64,000 nucleotides of DNA from Berkiella sp963803015 (lineage in GTDB: Bacteria > Pseudomonadota > Gammaproteobacteria > Berkiellales > Berkiellaceae). A program made the position numbers and the translations under genes. The stretch's first letter is position 1, and every line of letters starts with the position of its first letter. Below are positions 18,232 through 26,566 of the stretch, one piece after another. Below the pieces are notes generated by a model. That model was not told where the DNA came from. It did not search any database and saw only the letters and a program-made list of their open reading frames with translations. The stretch spans positions 806,001 through 870,000 of the forward strand of contig CAWDKV010000003.1 in assembly GCA_963803015.1 (NCBI GenBank). The letters are read 5' to 3'.

Positions 18232-19479
18232 TTAGCGATGTCTGCCACCACCACCCCGATGACCTCCGCCACCACCACCGCGATGCCCCCCGCCGCCGCC
18301 ACGATGGCCACCGCTAAAACCGCCACGGCTTACTGCTGAAGCGTGACTGGCCCTGCCACGATTGCTGAAGTTTCTGCTCTCGGCACCACGGTTTATGCCT
18401 TCGAAAGCGCCTTGTCGCCGCTCGCCGCTCACGTTGCGGGCAGGGTGACTCTGCCGGCTAACCGCGTGTTGTTGGTGAGATGCATTTGATCTTTGTCTTA
18501 CGTTCCTGCTTGGGTTGGTATGGGCATTGTTGGGTCTATTGTTAGGTCTGGCTGTGTTTACATTACCTCGGTTAAGTTCTTGACGCCCTTGTTCAGCGCG
18601 ACCCCGGAAAGCGTCTCGTGCTTGTGCGCCTTGCAGCTGACCTCTGCCATATCTTTGTTGAGTAGCTGCGTCGCGATAAGGGACGCCTCTGCGATGCGCG
18701 GGATTGTGTTGCCAATTACCATTAGTGATATGGGTGCCGTAGAAGTTGTTGTATCGATTAGCATTGATATACACGTTGCCATTATGCCAGTTAAAGTTCC
18801 CCCACAGTGCATTACCCACAGCTAAACCGAGTCCAAAAGAAAGCAATGCTGTGCCGGCTATATAGCCTGGTGGGTAATAATAATAGGGTGGGTAAGCTGG
18901 ATAGGGCCAAGCGCCATATACGTAATTTGGATCATAACTTGGAACATAGATCACTTGTGGATCTGCGGGTTCGATAACAACGACGGGGCTGCCACTCACT
19001 TGCGTTGTGGTGATCACTTGCTGCTTAGTCGTTTTGAGGTTGCCTTTTGCTTGCGCCTCGGCACGTAACTTTTGTACAGCGTCCATTACTTGCTTTTGTT
19101 GGGCTAGAAAAGCGTCACCTAGCTTTTGAGTCATATCAAGTTTGTCATTCAGCATGTTGAGGACCTGGGGTACAGCGGTGAGTGATTTAACGCTATCATC
19201 CCAAGGCTGTTGCTGCAATGCATCCTGTAATGCTTTGCCTTTGAGGTTCGGGTGGGCTCTTACCCAGCGTGCCGCCGAAACGATATCGAGCGGATAGGTG
19301 GAAGCCATTAAGATCTGCGCGAGTAAAGGATCCGGATAAAGCGCAATTGGAGCCACCAATTGCTCTATTTGTTCTTGAGAAAATAGGGGTTGCGCTGTCT
19401 CTTGGCCATAACAATGCCAGGGCAATAACGCCTGCGCGAAGAGAATCCACACGACTAGGACTTTAAAAATATGACTCAT
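18232..19479 (-). CDS. DUF3300 family exported protein with Gly/His-rich tail
   Basis: A 415-residue protein with an N-terminal signal (VLVVWILFAQALLPWHCYGQ). The DUF3300 core is clear: LVAPIALYPDPLLAQILMAS, VRAHPNLKG, QPWDDSVKSLTAVPQVL and VIYVPSYDPNYVYG. A Tyr/Pro-rich stretch and a hydrophobic segment (AGTALLSFGLGLAVGNALW) follow. The last 25 residues are Gly/Arg/His repeats (GGHRGGGGGHRGG), which could bind metal or form a flexible surface. GGAGG nine bases before ATG sets the start. Role unknown; envelope location is likely from the signal and composition. Confidence 0.9.
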   Translation of the reverse strand: MSHIFKVLVVWILFAQALLPWHCYGQETAQPLFSQEQIEQLVAPIALYPDPLLAQILMASTYPLDIVSAARWVRAHPNLKGKALQDALQQQPWDDSVKSLTAVPQVLNMLNDKLDMTQKLGDAFLAQQKQVMDAVQKLRAEAQAKGNLKTTKQQVITTTQVSGSPVVVIEPADPQVIYVPSYDPNYVYGAWPYPAYPPYYYYPPGYIAGTALLSFGLGLAVGNALWGNFNWHNGNVYINANRYNNFYGTHITNGNWQHNPAHRRGVPYRDAATQQRYGRGQLQGAQARDAFRGRAEQGRQELNRGNVNTARPNNRPNNAHTNPSRNVRQRSNASHQQHAVSRQSHPARNVSGERRQGAFEGINRGAESRNFSNRGRASHASAVSRGGFSGGHRGGGGGHRGGGGGGHRGGGGRHR

Positions 19480-19632
19480 GTAGTATAGCCTCCAAAAAAT
19501 TCCAGTTGTATTTTTTTCCGGTCTTCAAATTAAAATAATCATTTTGGGAGAGAAAAAAATAGCATCCTTTAAGCTATAGCTCACTTTACAATTGATATCA
19601 AAACATATAATTGAGGATAATCTTAAATAATG

Positions 19633-19679
19633 CAGGCCTTGAACTTAGCTTTGAAACTAAAAAACGTATCAAAGGCCTG
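19633..19679 (-). terminator. Inverted repeat downstream of the small glycine-rich gene
   Basis: CAGGCCTT and AAGGCCTG arms (19633-19640 and 19672-19679), with a shorter inner hairpin and a run of T in the loop on the minus strand. It lies just after the stop of the small gene at 19695 and is a possible terminator. Confidence 0.35.
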
Positions 19680-19694
19680 TATAATAATGTGTAC

Positions 19695-19985
19695 TTATGG
19701 CTTGGCCATGGACTTTTTAATAATTCCAACAATGGCCGTTAAGATAGCGCCACCCGCTCCAGCAGAACCAACACTTCCCAAAATAGAAGTAACAGACATA
19801 TCTGCCATGCCAACTGTCTGTAACAGGCCTACAGCTTGCATGATATAGCCACCAGCTGCACCCCCAATTAAACCAGCAATTGAGTTGCCCAGTACGCCAA
19901 GACTTTTGTCTTTCCAGCCTGCTCCTAGGATATTACCACCAACCAAACCGCTAACTGCATTGACTAATAATCCAACGATATCCAT
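19695..19985 (-). CDS. Small glycine-rich hydrophobic protein
   Basis: About 96 residues, very rich in Gly, Ala, Ile and Val, with repeated GG motifs (LVSG-like starts such as NAVSGLVGGNILGAG, then SIAGLIGGAAGGYIMQ). The pattern resembles a widespread family of small uncharacterised proteins beginning MDI-x-GLL and containing LGNSIAG. It probably inserts into or covers membranes, but no function is known. AAGGAG lies six bases before the second ATG (19985), which is preferred over the one at 19988. Confidence 0.75.
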   Translation of the reverse strand: MDIVGLLVNAVSGLVGGNILGAGWKDKSLGVLGNSIAGLIGGAAGGYIMQAVGLLQTVGMADMSVTSILGSVGSAGAGGAILTAIVGIIKKSMAKP

Positions 19986-20188
19986 CATTAACTCCTTTTA
20001 GTGAACCAACAGGTTATGAGGGTCAAAAGAACGCGTTAACTGCATAACCAACACAGTATAATTTACCATTCAATCTCCTGCCATTTTGTTAGATTGAATT
20101 ACTTTGCGTTAATGAAAACGCTGAAAATGACTGTTACTCATAACTATAATTTGGTTGAATAAATAGTAGTGAAAAGGGATCGATATAT

Positions 20189-21472
20189 ATGGCAAAGAGG
20201 AATCAAATTCTTATCATTGGTGCAGGTATGGCGGGCTTGAGTGCAGCAAGGAAATTACTAGACGCACACTATCAAGTAACCGTAATAGAAGCGAGAGAGA
20301 GGATTGGAGGGAGAACCTGGACGGATTATTCATTAGGGATCCCTTTTGATCTCGGTGCTTTTTTAATTCAAGGGATAGAGAACAATCCCATGACAGTTTT
20401 GGCTCAAAAATGTAACACTCCCTTTCAGCGAATTGACTTGGGTTCGAAATATTTTGGAATGCATGAACAACATTATTCAGAAGAAAAATTATTAAACATA
20501 CATGATCAATATGCAAAATTAACACAACAAGCTGGCGTGTATGCTCGAGCGCAAAAAAATGATATGCCATTAAGTCAAGCCGTTAAAGCAGTTTACCATC
20601 CAGAAGAATACCCCGAATTAACCCATAAGATCCTTGCTTGGCGATCGGACGTTCTAACGCTTATTTCTGGCGCGGGTGAAGAGTATTTATCAGCGCGGCA
20701 TTGGGATGAAGATGAAATAACACTAGGTGGTGGGTTTCATTTGATGCTAAATGGCTATAAACCTATTGTTGCAGAGCTAGCAAAAGACATTCCCATTATC
20801 TTGAATGCCAAAGTCTCCCATTTAAGTTATGGAGATGATGGCGTGAAGGTTAAGACTTCTCAAGAAGACTATCAAGCTGATTTGGTGATAGTCACGGTGC
20901 CATTAGGTGTTTTAAAAAATGAAGTTATTACCTTTGATCCTCCTTTACCCAAGCCAAAAATCGAATCCATCATGAAACTAGATATGGGCGTATTAGATAG
21001 AGTAGCGTTGAAATTTCCTCATGCTTTTTGGCCAAAGGATGTGCATGTGATGGCCTATCTTGCAAAATCGTCTCCTCAAAGTTTTTGTTTTTTTAATAAT
21101 TATTATCACTATTTGAAACAACCTGTTTTAGTAGGTGGACTGGGAGGGGATGTGGCTAAAGAATTTGAGAGAATGAATGATAAAATGGTTGTGGCAGAAG
21201 CAATGCGTATTTTAAAAGAGATGTTTGGGCATGACATTCCTGAACCCATCGCAAATTTTAGAACTCGGTGGGCTAAAGACCCTTATTCATTTGGTTCTTA
21301 CTCTTATATTCCTGTGGGGGCGAGCGGATTAGATTACGATAAGATGGCCGAGCCGGTCGCAAATAAAGTATTTTTTGCAGGAGAAGCAACGCATCGCCAG
21401 TTTCCTGGCCAAACACATGGTGCATACTTATCAGGTATAAGAGAAGCGGAGCGTATTATTGCTAGCAGATGA
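20189..21472 (+). CDS. FAD-dependent amine oxidase (monoamine-oxidase-like)
   Basis: A 427-residue flavoenzyme. The Rossmann motif GAGMAG is at 11-16, followed by the ERIGGRTW flavin loop near 38-45 and the C-terminal FAD motif FFAGEATHRQFPGQTHGA. Length and layout fit the flavin amine oxidase family, which oxidises primary or secondary amines such as polyamines to aldehydes with release of peroxide. The exact substrate is not predictable. No signal peptide is seen. The gene stands alone, with a weak AAGGG ten bases upstream of ATG. The C-terminus ends shortly after the FAD motif, so there is no membrane tail as in eukaryotic MAO. Confidence 0.9.
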   Translation: MAKRNQILIIGAGMAGLSAARKLLDAHYQVTVIEARERIGGRTWTDYSLGIPFDLGAFLIQGIENNPMTVLAQKCNTPFQRIDLGSKYFGMHEQHYSEEKLLNIHDQYAKLTQQAGVYARAQKNDMPLSQAVKAVYHPEEYPELTHKILAWRSDVLTLISGAGEEYLSARHWDEDEITLGGGFHLMLNGYKPIVAELAKDIPIILNAKVSHLSYGDDGVKVKTSQEDYQADLVIVTVPLGVLKNEVITFDPPLPKPKIESIMKLDMGVLDRVALKFPHAFWPKDVHVMAYLAKSSPQSFCFFNNYYHYLKQPVLVGGLGGDVAKEFERMNDKMVVAEAMRILKEMFGHDIPEPIANFRTRWAKDPYSFGSYSYIPVGASGLDYDKMAEPVANKVFFAGEATHRQFPGQTHGAYLSGIREAERIIASR

Positions 21473-21918
21473 TTAAAGAGGCTCGAAATAGTGACAGCAT
21501 TTTCGAGGATTATTTTTTTGATAGTAGAGTGTTTATTCATAAGATAAAGTATCAAAAAATAATGAAACAAACAATATCTTCAATTAGCTTGATATAAGGT
21601 GTAATGTCAATGAAGGAAAGTAATATATACTTCGTTCAAATTAAATCCAATAAATTCCAGCACTACACCAGCTGCATAGATAGTTCAAAATTTATATAAA
21701 AATTAGCATTTACTTCTCTAAAATCATTACAAATTCATGCATGTTTTGTTGAGTCACGCTGATCTTATTCACAGAGTTTGAAATAATGGATAATTGAATC
21801 ATAAACCATTTATACTGAATATATCAGTGATATATTTTTTTGAATTGTGATTATGGATTCGTTATAACTCAAGTAAACCATCAATGTAATCTAAATTGTG
21901 TAATTGAGGAGTGATGAT
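21473..21918. other. Intergenic stretch, 446 bases
   Basis: AT-rich, with no convincing reading frame. It holds an AT hairpin at 21818-21841 (listed separately) and the ribosome site GAGGAG of the DUF3309 gene at its right end. I see nothing else. Confidence 0.5.
21818..21841 (+). terminator. AT-rich hairpin with T run, terminator-like
   Basis: AATATATCA / TGATATATT arms around a single G, followed by five more T. It is far (345 bases) from the amine oxidase stop, so its role is uncertain. Confidence 0.35.
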
Positions 21919-22083
21919 ATGTCGATAGGAACAATTTTACTTATTATTCTTATACTACTACTTATTGGCGCTATTCCAACTTGGCCGCATAGCAAAGGAT
22001 GGGGATATTATCCTAGTGGTGCTTTAGGCTTAATAGTAGTAGTATTATTGATATTAATTTTAATGGGCAGAGTTCCTTTTTAG
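21919..22083 (+). CDS. DUF3309 small membrane protein
   Basis: A 54-residue gene. Two hydrophobic helices (GTILLIILILLLLIGA-like and LGLIVVVLLILILMG) flank a conserved loop, PTWPHSKGWGYYPSGA. This is the signature of the DUF3309 family, short inner-membrane proteins often induced under stress in proteobacteria. GAGGAG lies eight bases before the ATG at 21919, and the TAG stop is at 22081-22083. No function is established for the family. Assignment is strong because nearly every conserved position of the loop is present. Confidence 0.88.
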   Translation: MSIGTILLIILILLLIGAIPTWPHSKGWGYYPSGALGLIVVVLLILILMGRVPF

Positions 22084-22353
22084 ATAAAAGGGCATGTTTA
22101 GCAAAATTAAATTTTATGCTGTTAAAAATTTTAACGGCAAATTTTAGTATTGAATCAAATAACGGATTGTATGGCGCATTTTTTATTCAAGAAAATACAA
22201 GGTCGTACCAAAAAAAATATTGCATCTACACGTTGCCATTTATCTCCGACGCGCAGAGTTGAAGACTAATTGAGTTATAAGTATCCTATACAAAGCGATA
22301 AATGTAATTAATACATTGTTTTTGTAACTTTCGTTTTTAAAGAGGTTAAAGAG

Positions 22354-22620
22354 ATGTTCATGAAGGCAAACAATCAAAACCCCGTTCTGATATTTTCCGC
22401 CATTATGCAACAAGTGGGGGCGCTTAGTTTACTTGCAGGGATTTATAAACTTGCTTTTCCAGCGAAAAAGCCCAAAAACTCAACGCAACCTATGCCAAAT
22501 GGCAAAACACCTTCTCAGTATTTCTTAACGGCTTTTGGTTTGTTTATGGGAGCAAATAAGATTAATCAATTGTTTGTTACACCTAATACTTCAGCTGCCG
22601 CAAAACCAAAAATTTCTTAA
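22354..22620 (+). CDS. Small unknown protein with two hydrophobic segments
   Basis: An 88-residue protein that I do not recognise. Hydrophobic segments near 11-33 (LIFSAIMQQVGALSLLAGIY) and 57-68 are separated by a basic proline-rich loop (FPAKKPKNSTQPMPNG), which suggests a small membrane protein. AGAGG is eight bases before the ATG. Its tail is Ala/Lys-rich. It is convergent with the next gene. A real gene is likely from the ribosome site and composition. Confidence 0.55.
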   Translation: MFMKANNQNPVLIFSAIMQQVGALSLLAGIYKLAFPAKKPKNSTQPMPNGKTPSQYFLTAFGLFMGANKINQLFVTPNTSAAAKPKIS

Positions 22621-22684
22621 ATCAAAGAATAATGCAAGGTTGTATTGTTTGGCAGCAGACTACCGCGAGTGATTAAATCCTGTG

Positions 22685-23248
22685 CTAACAAATAACTCTA
22701 CGTTGAGCAGCTTCTCTTAATATGAGATTTTGTTTAAATTCTTCGAGAATATGAACAATATCTGCTTGCTGGGTTTCATTCGCTTTATCGATGGCATATT
22801 TAACGTGCCCAAGATGAAGCATGTCACCAGGATAATTTAAAATATGCATAACCACAGGACTATTCTTTTCAGCTACGGCCATGCCAAGCGCCCAACCCTT
22901 ATGCGCATTGAGATCCTTTACCGCTTTATCACGTGCAATTTGGTCCATTTTTTTCAAGGTCCCAAGAGACCCCAATTGAGCTACTTTTTGATAAAATTGG
23001 CCAACAATCTGGTGAGGGGAAATTATGGCATTTGCATTATTTGAGTTCAAAGAGAACTGAGACAATTGCTGACTTAGCTCTTCAAGAAGATCTGTTTGGC
23101 AAGTGTTTCTGTGTTTCATTTTAGGAGCATCCGTTGCCTTATCCTCTTGGAGAGGCTTAGCGTGCCCTTTTTGAGATTCTGATAGGGTAACAACCTCTTC
23201 TAGGGTTAAGTTACTATCTTCGATAGGACGTTTTTTGAAACCAAGCAT
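22685..23248 (-). CDS. Unknown 187-residue protein with ankyrin-like helices
   Basis: No family is recognised. The N-terminal 75 residues are polar and probably flexible. Residues 110-180 look like one or two worn ankyrin-type helical hairpins (HKGWALGMAVAEKNSPVVMHIL, then ANETQQADIVHILEEFKQ), with the alternation of small and hydrophobic residues seen in that repeat. No signal or membrane segment. It could be a small host-directed binder, but that rests only on the repeat look and the neighbourhood. It stands alone, downstream of a LuxR-type gene. Confidence 0.5.
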   Translation of the reverse strand: MLGFKKRPIEDSNLTLEEVVTLSESQKGHAKPLQEDKATDAPKMKHRNTCQTDLLEELSQQLSQFSLNSNNANAIISPHQIVGQFYQKVAQLGSLGTLKKMDQIARDKAVKDLNAHKGWALGMAVAEKNSPVVMHILNYPGDMLHLGHVKYAIDKANETQQADIVHILEEFKQNLILREAAQRRVIC

Positions 23249-23423
23249 AAACCACCTAATTGTTCATATTAATGCAATTTGTTGGCACTAGTTTATACTA
23301 AAGTCGCTTATTTTAAACCTGAATACGGCAAAAAAGTCGCTTTTTTTGATGAAAGGGCGGAATGGCCTGATTAGTGACACACACGAATTTTTAATTGTAG
23401 TGTGTACCTGTGATATACACTAT

Positions 23424-24287
23424 CTAGATAATATCTCTATTTAAAAATGAGAGTTTTTTGGTAATATTTTTGTCATGACAAAGCGTTCTTAGTTCATTGT
23501 AAGATTTAATATTCAGCTTTTCTAATACTGCAGTTAAATGATCGAGATGTTGGCTTTCTGAAATGACGAGGAGATCGGCAGCTTGTTTTGTACTATATCC
23601 ATCTAAAAAATAGCTTAAGGAGTGTGCTTCTTTCAAAGTCAAAGCAATATTTTGAAACTCATCATCTAAATAGATTTCAAGCAAGGGCATTTCTTGCATG
23701 ACGATTTTGGATAATTGGTTATCGATACCAAGCAGCCAATTATTTTTTCGATCATAATTCTCAATAGCCGGGACTTCAAACCTACATTCATAGGCCTGCT
23801 TCAGTAAATCAGCACCTCTAGATTTAAAATATAAAAAGAAATGCTTAAATACATCTATGTTATTTAAAAATGTATAATTAGTTTCATGAGAGTCACCCGT
23901 AATGCCAAAGTTGTATGCTTCAAAATAATTGTCGAATTTAACGAAAAAGAAAATGAAGGAAGTATAATTGCCAATTCCACTGTTTTTATTCCAAAATTTG
24001 CAAACAACGTGATCTTTGTTACACAAAGGGTGGATGTGGATGCCTCTTGACTTGCTCGGGTGTTTTGAGAAATCAGCCAGTTCAACTATAAAAAACTTTT
24101 CTTTAAAATACTCTTTTAACCAAGCTTCATTGTTGGATACGATAAATTTTTCATTATTTGGGAAGGATTTCACATAGCGAAAAAAACTAACATTCAAGTA
24201 TTGTTTTAATGCAAATATGATTTTGTCAACTTCAGGGCAGAGTGATAGCAACTTTTCTTGTTTTTTCAAAAATTCTGCTTCGTTCAT
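23424..24287 (-). CDS. LuxR-type regulator with divergent DNA-binding domain
   Basis: A 287-residue protein with the same overall plan as the regulator at 10968. The sensor-like N-terminal domain (FFRYVKSFPNNEKFIVSNN, later NYTSFIFFFVK) is followed by a C-terminal helix-turn-helix at about 215-270 (LTLKEAHSLSYFLDGYSTKQ, SESQHLDHLTAVLEKLNIKS). The second helix is less typical of LuxR: SESQHLDHLTAVLEKL replaces the usual SxRTVExHxxxxxxKL. GAGAGG six bases before ATG sets the start, and a perfect inverted repeat lies about 20 bases upstream. No autoinducer synthase is nearby. Ligand and targets unknown. Confidence 0.7.
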   Translation of the reverse strand: MNEAEFLKKQEKLLSLCPEVDKIIFALKQYLNVSFFRYVKSFPNNEKFIVSNNEAWLKEYFKEKFFIVELADFSKHPSKSRGIHIHPLCNKDHVVCKFWNKNSGIGNYTSFIFFFVKFDNYFEAYNFGITGDSHETNYTFLNNIDVFKHFFLYFKSRGADLLKQAYECRFEVPAIENYDRKNNWLLGIDNQLSKIVMQEMPLLEIYLDDEFQNIALTLKEAHSLSYFLDGYSTKQAADLLVISESQHLDHLTAVLEKLNIKSYNELRTLCHDKNITKKLSFLNRDII

Positions 24288-24303
24288 TTTTTACCTCTCC
24301 CAT

Positions 24304-24319
24304 ATATGGTCTACCATAT
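24304..24319. promoter_or_regulatory. Inverted repeat just upstream of a LuxR-type gene, candidate autoregulatory operator
   Basis: Arms ATATGGT and ACCATAT separated by CT, 17 bases before the start codon of the LuxR-type regulator (minus strand). The symmetric arms and position suit a site where the regulator represses or activates itself. Confidence 0.45.
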
Positions 24320-24423
24320 TTAATGATGTCTTAATCTAGAAGACAAGAATAAAAAATGAAAGTTCATTGTTTAAAGAGAGGGAATAAGTTCACTGGAATT
24401 TTATACCCATATTTCGTGTAAAT

Positions 24424-25221
24424 TCACAAAGTAGGCAACTTCATAGTCCCTTCAATTATTGTAATGGCTTCTCCTGTGATCTGCACAGTGTTGTTATTTA
24501 CTTCTAGTATAAGTTCACCACCACGTTTTGAAGCTTGATAAGCTTTTAGATTTTTCTTTTTTAGTTTTTCTGACCAGTAGGGGCCTAGGGTACAATGCGC
24601 TGAGCCTGTAACAGGATCTTCTAAAATGCCGTCATCAGAACAGAAAAACCGTGAGATAAAATCGTATTTTTTAGATTTGCTCGTGATGATTATCCATTTA
24701 TCAAATTTTTTAAGTGCCTCAAAATTTGGTTTCACGTTACGAACAGTCTCTTCGTCAGCATAAATCAACATCAGATCACGCGCTTGATAAGCCTCTATAG
24801 GTTGTAGGTCAGATATCGCATTCAGGACAAATGGCGGAATACTGCTAAGATCGACTCGCTCGCCTGGCCGTGCTGGAAAATCCATCGTGTAGCCGGAAGC
24901 TTTTTTTCTAATGGCTAAGGGGCCCGCCAATTTTGAATCAAAAATCACTTCATCTAAATCAGGATAAACCTCAGTTAAATAGATATGGGCAGCGGCTAAA
25001 GTTGCATGTCCACACAAATCTATTTCTGCGATTGGCGTAAAAAAGCGAATGAGAGGATTTTTCCCTTCAATAAGATAAACAAATGCTGTCTCAGATAAAT
25101 TCATCTCAAAAGCGATATTTTGCATAAGCGTTTCACTTAAAGCTTCCTTTAAGATCATCACTCCTGCTGGATTTCCTTTAAAAGGCTCATTTGTAAAACT
25201 ATCAACTTGCCAAATTTTCAT
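24424..25221 (-). CDS. PhzF-family isomerase/epimerase
   Basis: A 265-residue member of the PhzF (diaminopimelate-epimerase fold) family. The N-terminal half has VDSFTNEPFKGNPAGV and the catalytic glutamate Glu44 in LSETAFV, then FFTPIAEIDLCGHATLAAA. The C-terminal half has EDPVTGSAHC. In phenazine producers PhzF isomerises a biosynthetic intermediate; most members outside such operons (E. coli YddE-like) have unknown substrates, and no phenazine genes are here. The ATG at 25221 overlaps the stop of a resolvase-like remnant just upstream, so its original promoter may have been replaced. Confidence 0.9.
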   Translation of the reverse strand: MKIWQVDSFTNEPFKGNPAGVMILKEALSETLMQNIAFEMNLSETAFVYLIEGKNPLIRFFTPIAEIDLCGHATLAAAHIYLTEVYPDLDEVIFDSKLAGPLAIRKKASGYTMDFPARPGERVDLSSIPPFVLNAISDLQPIEAYQARDLMLIYADEETVRNVKPNFEALKKFDKWIIITSKSKKYDFISRFFCSDDGILEDPVTGSAHCTLGPYWSEKLKKKNLKAYQASKRGGELILEVNNNTVQITGEAITIIEGTMKLPTL

Positions 25222-25322
25222 AGAACATCCTCGGCTTCTTTTACATGATTGTAAATTGTTCCTCGACTAATATTGCGTATTCTAGCAATAGTGTTCGTTG
25301 CATTTTTGTCTTTGAATGCGGC
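25218..25322 (-). pseudogene. Remnant of a serine resolvase/invertase C-terminus (DNA-binding end)
   Basis: Between the ArsR and PhzF genes the minus strand encodes, without start, ATNTIARIRNISRGTIYNHV, which matches the helix-turn-helix at the end of serine resolvases and invertases (pattern IA-x-x-x-x-ISR-x-TIY). The frame is closed by TAG at 25323-25325. A second frame to its right continues with related residues (KLQADLGRIQRQK), so a frameshift or deletion has broken the gene. The catalytic domain is missing. It marks a past mobile element at this spot. Confidence 0.45.
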
Positions 25323-25367
25323 CTAAATCAGCTTGTAATTTAGAAAATTTTAATGCACCTCTACCAC

Positions 25368-25685
25368 TTAGTCTTCATTATTTTTGTTAACTGCAATTTC
25401 AGCGCTCTCTCTCTTTAAAGATCTGCTCACAGGACAAAAAGTTGCAAGAAAATTATTTAAAGAACATAACAAATGTTCCTTTATTAAATGATAATGAACA
25501 TATTGACCATTTTTTTCGCTTTTTATCAGCCCTGCATTTTGTAAAATGCTGAGGTGCTTTGATAAAGCAGGCTTGCTTATATTGAAGCGTTCAGCAATCT
25601 GACCTGCCGTTAAACTAGTTTCAGAGAGATAAGCCAAGATTTTGCGACGAATGGTTGAAGATAATGCTTGAAAGATGTTATTCAT
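25368..25685 (-). CDS. ArsR-family winged-helix repressor (SdpR-like)
   Basis: A 105-residue repressor. It opens with ALSSTIRRKILAYLSE and has the helix-turn-helix AGQIAERFNISKPALSKHLSIL, then the wing SEKNGQYVHYHL. This matches ArsR-type regulators that lack metal-binding cysteines (SdpR/autorepressor branch); the single cysteine pair near the end (LLCSLNNFLATFC) is not an obvious metal site. It is divergent from a three-gene operon, and a perfect palindrome lies 11 bases before its own start codon. It therefore very probably represses both itself and that operon. Confidence 0.9.
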   Translation of the reverse strand: MNNIFQALSSTIRRKILAYLSETSLTAGQIAERFNISKPALSKHLSILQNAGLIKSEKNGQYVHYHLIKEHLLCSLNNFLATFCPVSRSLKRESAEIAVNKNNED

Positions 25686-25695
25686 ATGTATACAT

Positions 25696-25711
25696 TTAAC
25701 TAATTAGTTAA
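25696..25711. promoter_or_regulatory. Perfect 16-bp palindrome, operator for the ArsR-type repressor
   Basis: TTAACTAATTAGTTAA equals its own reverse complement. It lies between the divergent repressor gene (start 25685) and the operon starting at 25825, where ArsR-family autorepressors bind. Confidence 0.7.
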
Positions 25712-25824
25712 TTATTTTATTTAAGACAAATTCTAACTCAAAAAAATGAAGAAGGGTAGCAATTTTTAATGAGTGAACCAAAATTTCACTTCTCATTCAA
25801 AGTTTACAAAGGAGATGAAATCAC

Positions 25825-26172
25825 ATGAAAACTGAATCAATTCAAATCCAAACTCTAAAATATAGCATAAAAAAATTCTTTTTCTATTTGTTGATTGCCA
25901 TTCCTACTTGTGCAATCGGTAGCGCGTTTTTTCTAACGCTTGAGACTCCTACTAACTTTTTCTATTTCGCCTGTCTCTATGCGACGTATGCGATTATGTT
26001 AGGATTAATTCCTGTTATCTTAACAGCTTTCTTTTTAGCTGCTTACGATGGTTTGAATTTTGAGCCGAATAAGAATTCTCAAGTTTTTACCATTAAAGCA
26101 TGGAAAATTTTGTTTTCTGAAATTATATTTGGAACTATTTTATTTTTTGGATTATTCATTTTTTTGGGATAA
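25825..26172 (+). CDS. Small inner-membrane protein, first gene of the ArsR-controlled operon
   Basis: A 115-residue protein with three hydrophobic segments (about 18-40, 47-75 and 96-115). The middle one contains YAIMLGLIPVILTAFFLAAY. I do not recognise a named family. AAGGAG lies ten bases before ATG. The next gene starts four bases after its stop, and a methyltransferase follows, so all three are one transcript under the palindromic operator. By analogy with SdpR-like loci, the membrane protein could itself take part in signalling to the repressor; this is speculation. Confidence 0.75.
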   Translation: MKTESIQIQTLKYSIKKFFFYLLIAIPTCAIGSAFFLTLETPTNFFYFACLYATYAIMLGLIPVILTAFFLAAYDGLNFEPNKNSQVFTIKAWKILFSEIIFGTILFFGLFIFLG

Positions 26173-26176
26173 GTAT

Positions 26177-26542
26177 ATGAATAAAGATATAAAAGTCTAT
26201 TACAATAGTGCGTGCCCTGTTTGTGATGCTGGAATTTCTAAACAAAAGAGCAAAATTTCAGAATGCTCTCTTAAATGGATAGATATTCATTCGAACTTGG
26301 AATCAAGAAAGGATATTGATAAGAATGTAGAAGCTCTCCGAGAGCAATTACATCTCATCGATGAAAATGGTCAGGTGCAAGTGGGCATTGATGCTTTTGA
26401 AGTATTGTGGCGCAATTCGCCTAAGGAACATTGGAAAGCAAAAATAATCGCTTTTCCAGTTATAAAACAAATTGCTCGCTTAGGATATTATGTTTTTGCT
26501 CGATTACTTTATAAATGGAATCGAGCAAAAAAACATTGGTAA
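26177..26542 (+). CDS. DCC-family thiol-disulphide oxidoreductase-like protein (DUF393)
   Basis: A 121-residue protein. The N-terminus reads IKVYYNSACPVCDAGI, giving Cys13 and Cys16 in the C-x-x-C pair of the DUF393/DCC family. Later GIDAFEVLWR matches the conserved DAF motif. Members are predicted thioredoxin-like oxidoreductases of unknown partner. The ATG at 26177, four bases after the previous stop, begins the family exactly; upstream in-frame codons overlap the membrane protein and are not used. The C-terminal helices (VIKQIARLGYYVFARLLYKW) may contact the membrane. Confidence 0.85.
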   Translation: MNKDIKVYYNSACPVCDAGISKQKSKISECSLKWIDIHSNLESRKDIDKNVEALREQLHLIDENGQVQVGIDAFEVLWRNSPKEHWKAKIIAFPVIKQIARLGYYVFARLLYKWNRAKKHW

Positions 26543-26566
26543 ACTCTAAATAATCGGAGTTGTCAA

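Noticed and set aside
24424..25221. Phenazine biosynthesis cluster suggested by PhzF
   Set aside because: No other phz genes are present; most PhzF-family proteins occur outside such clusters.
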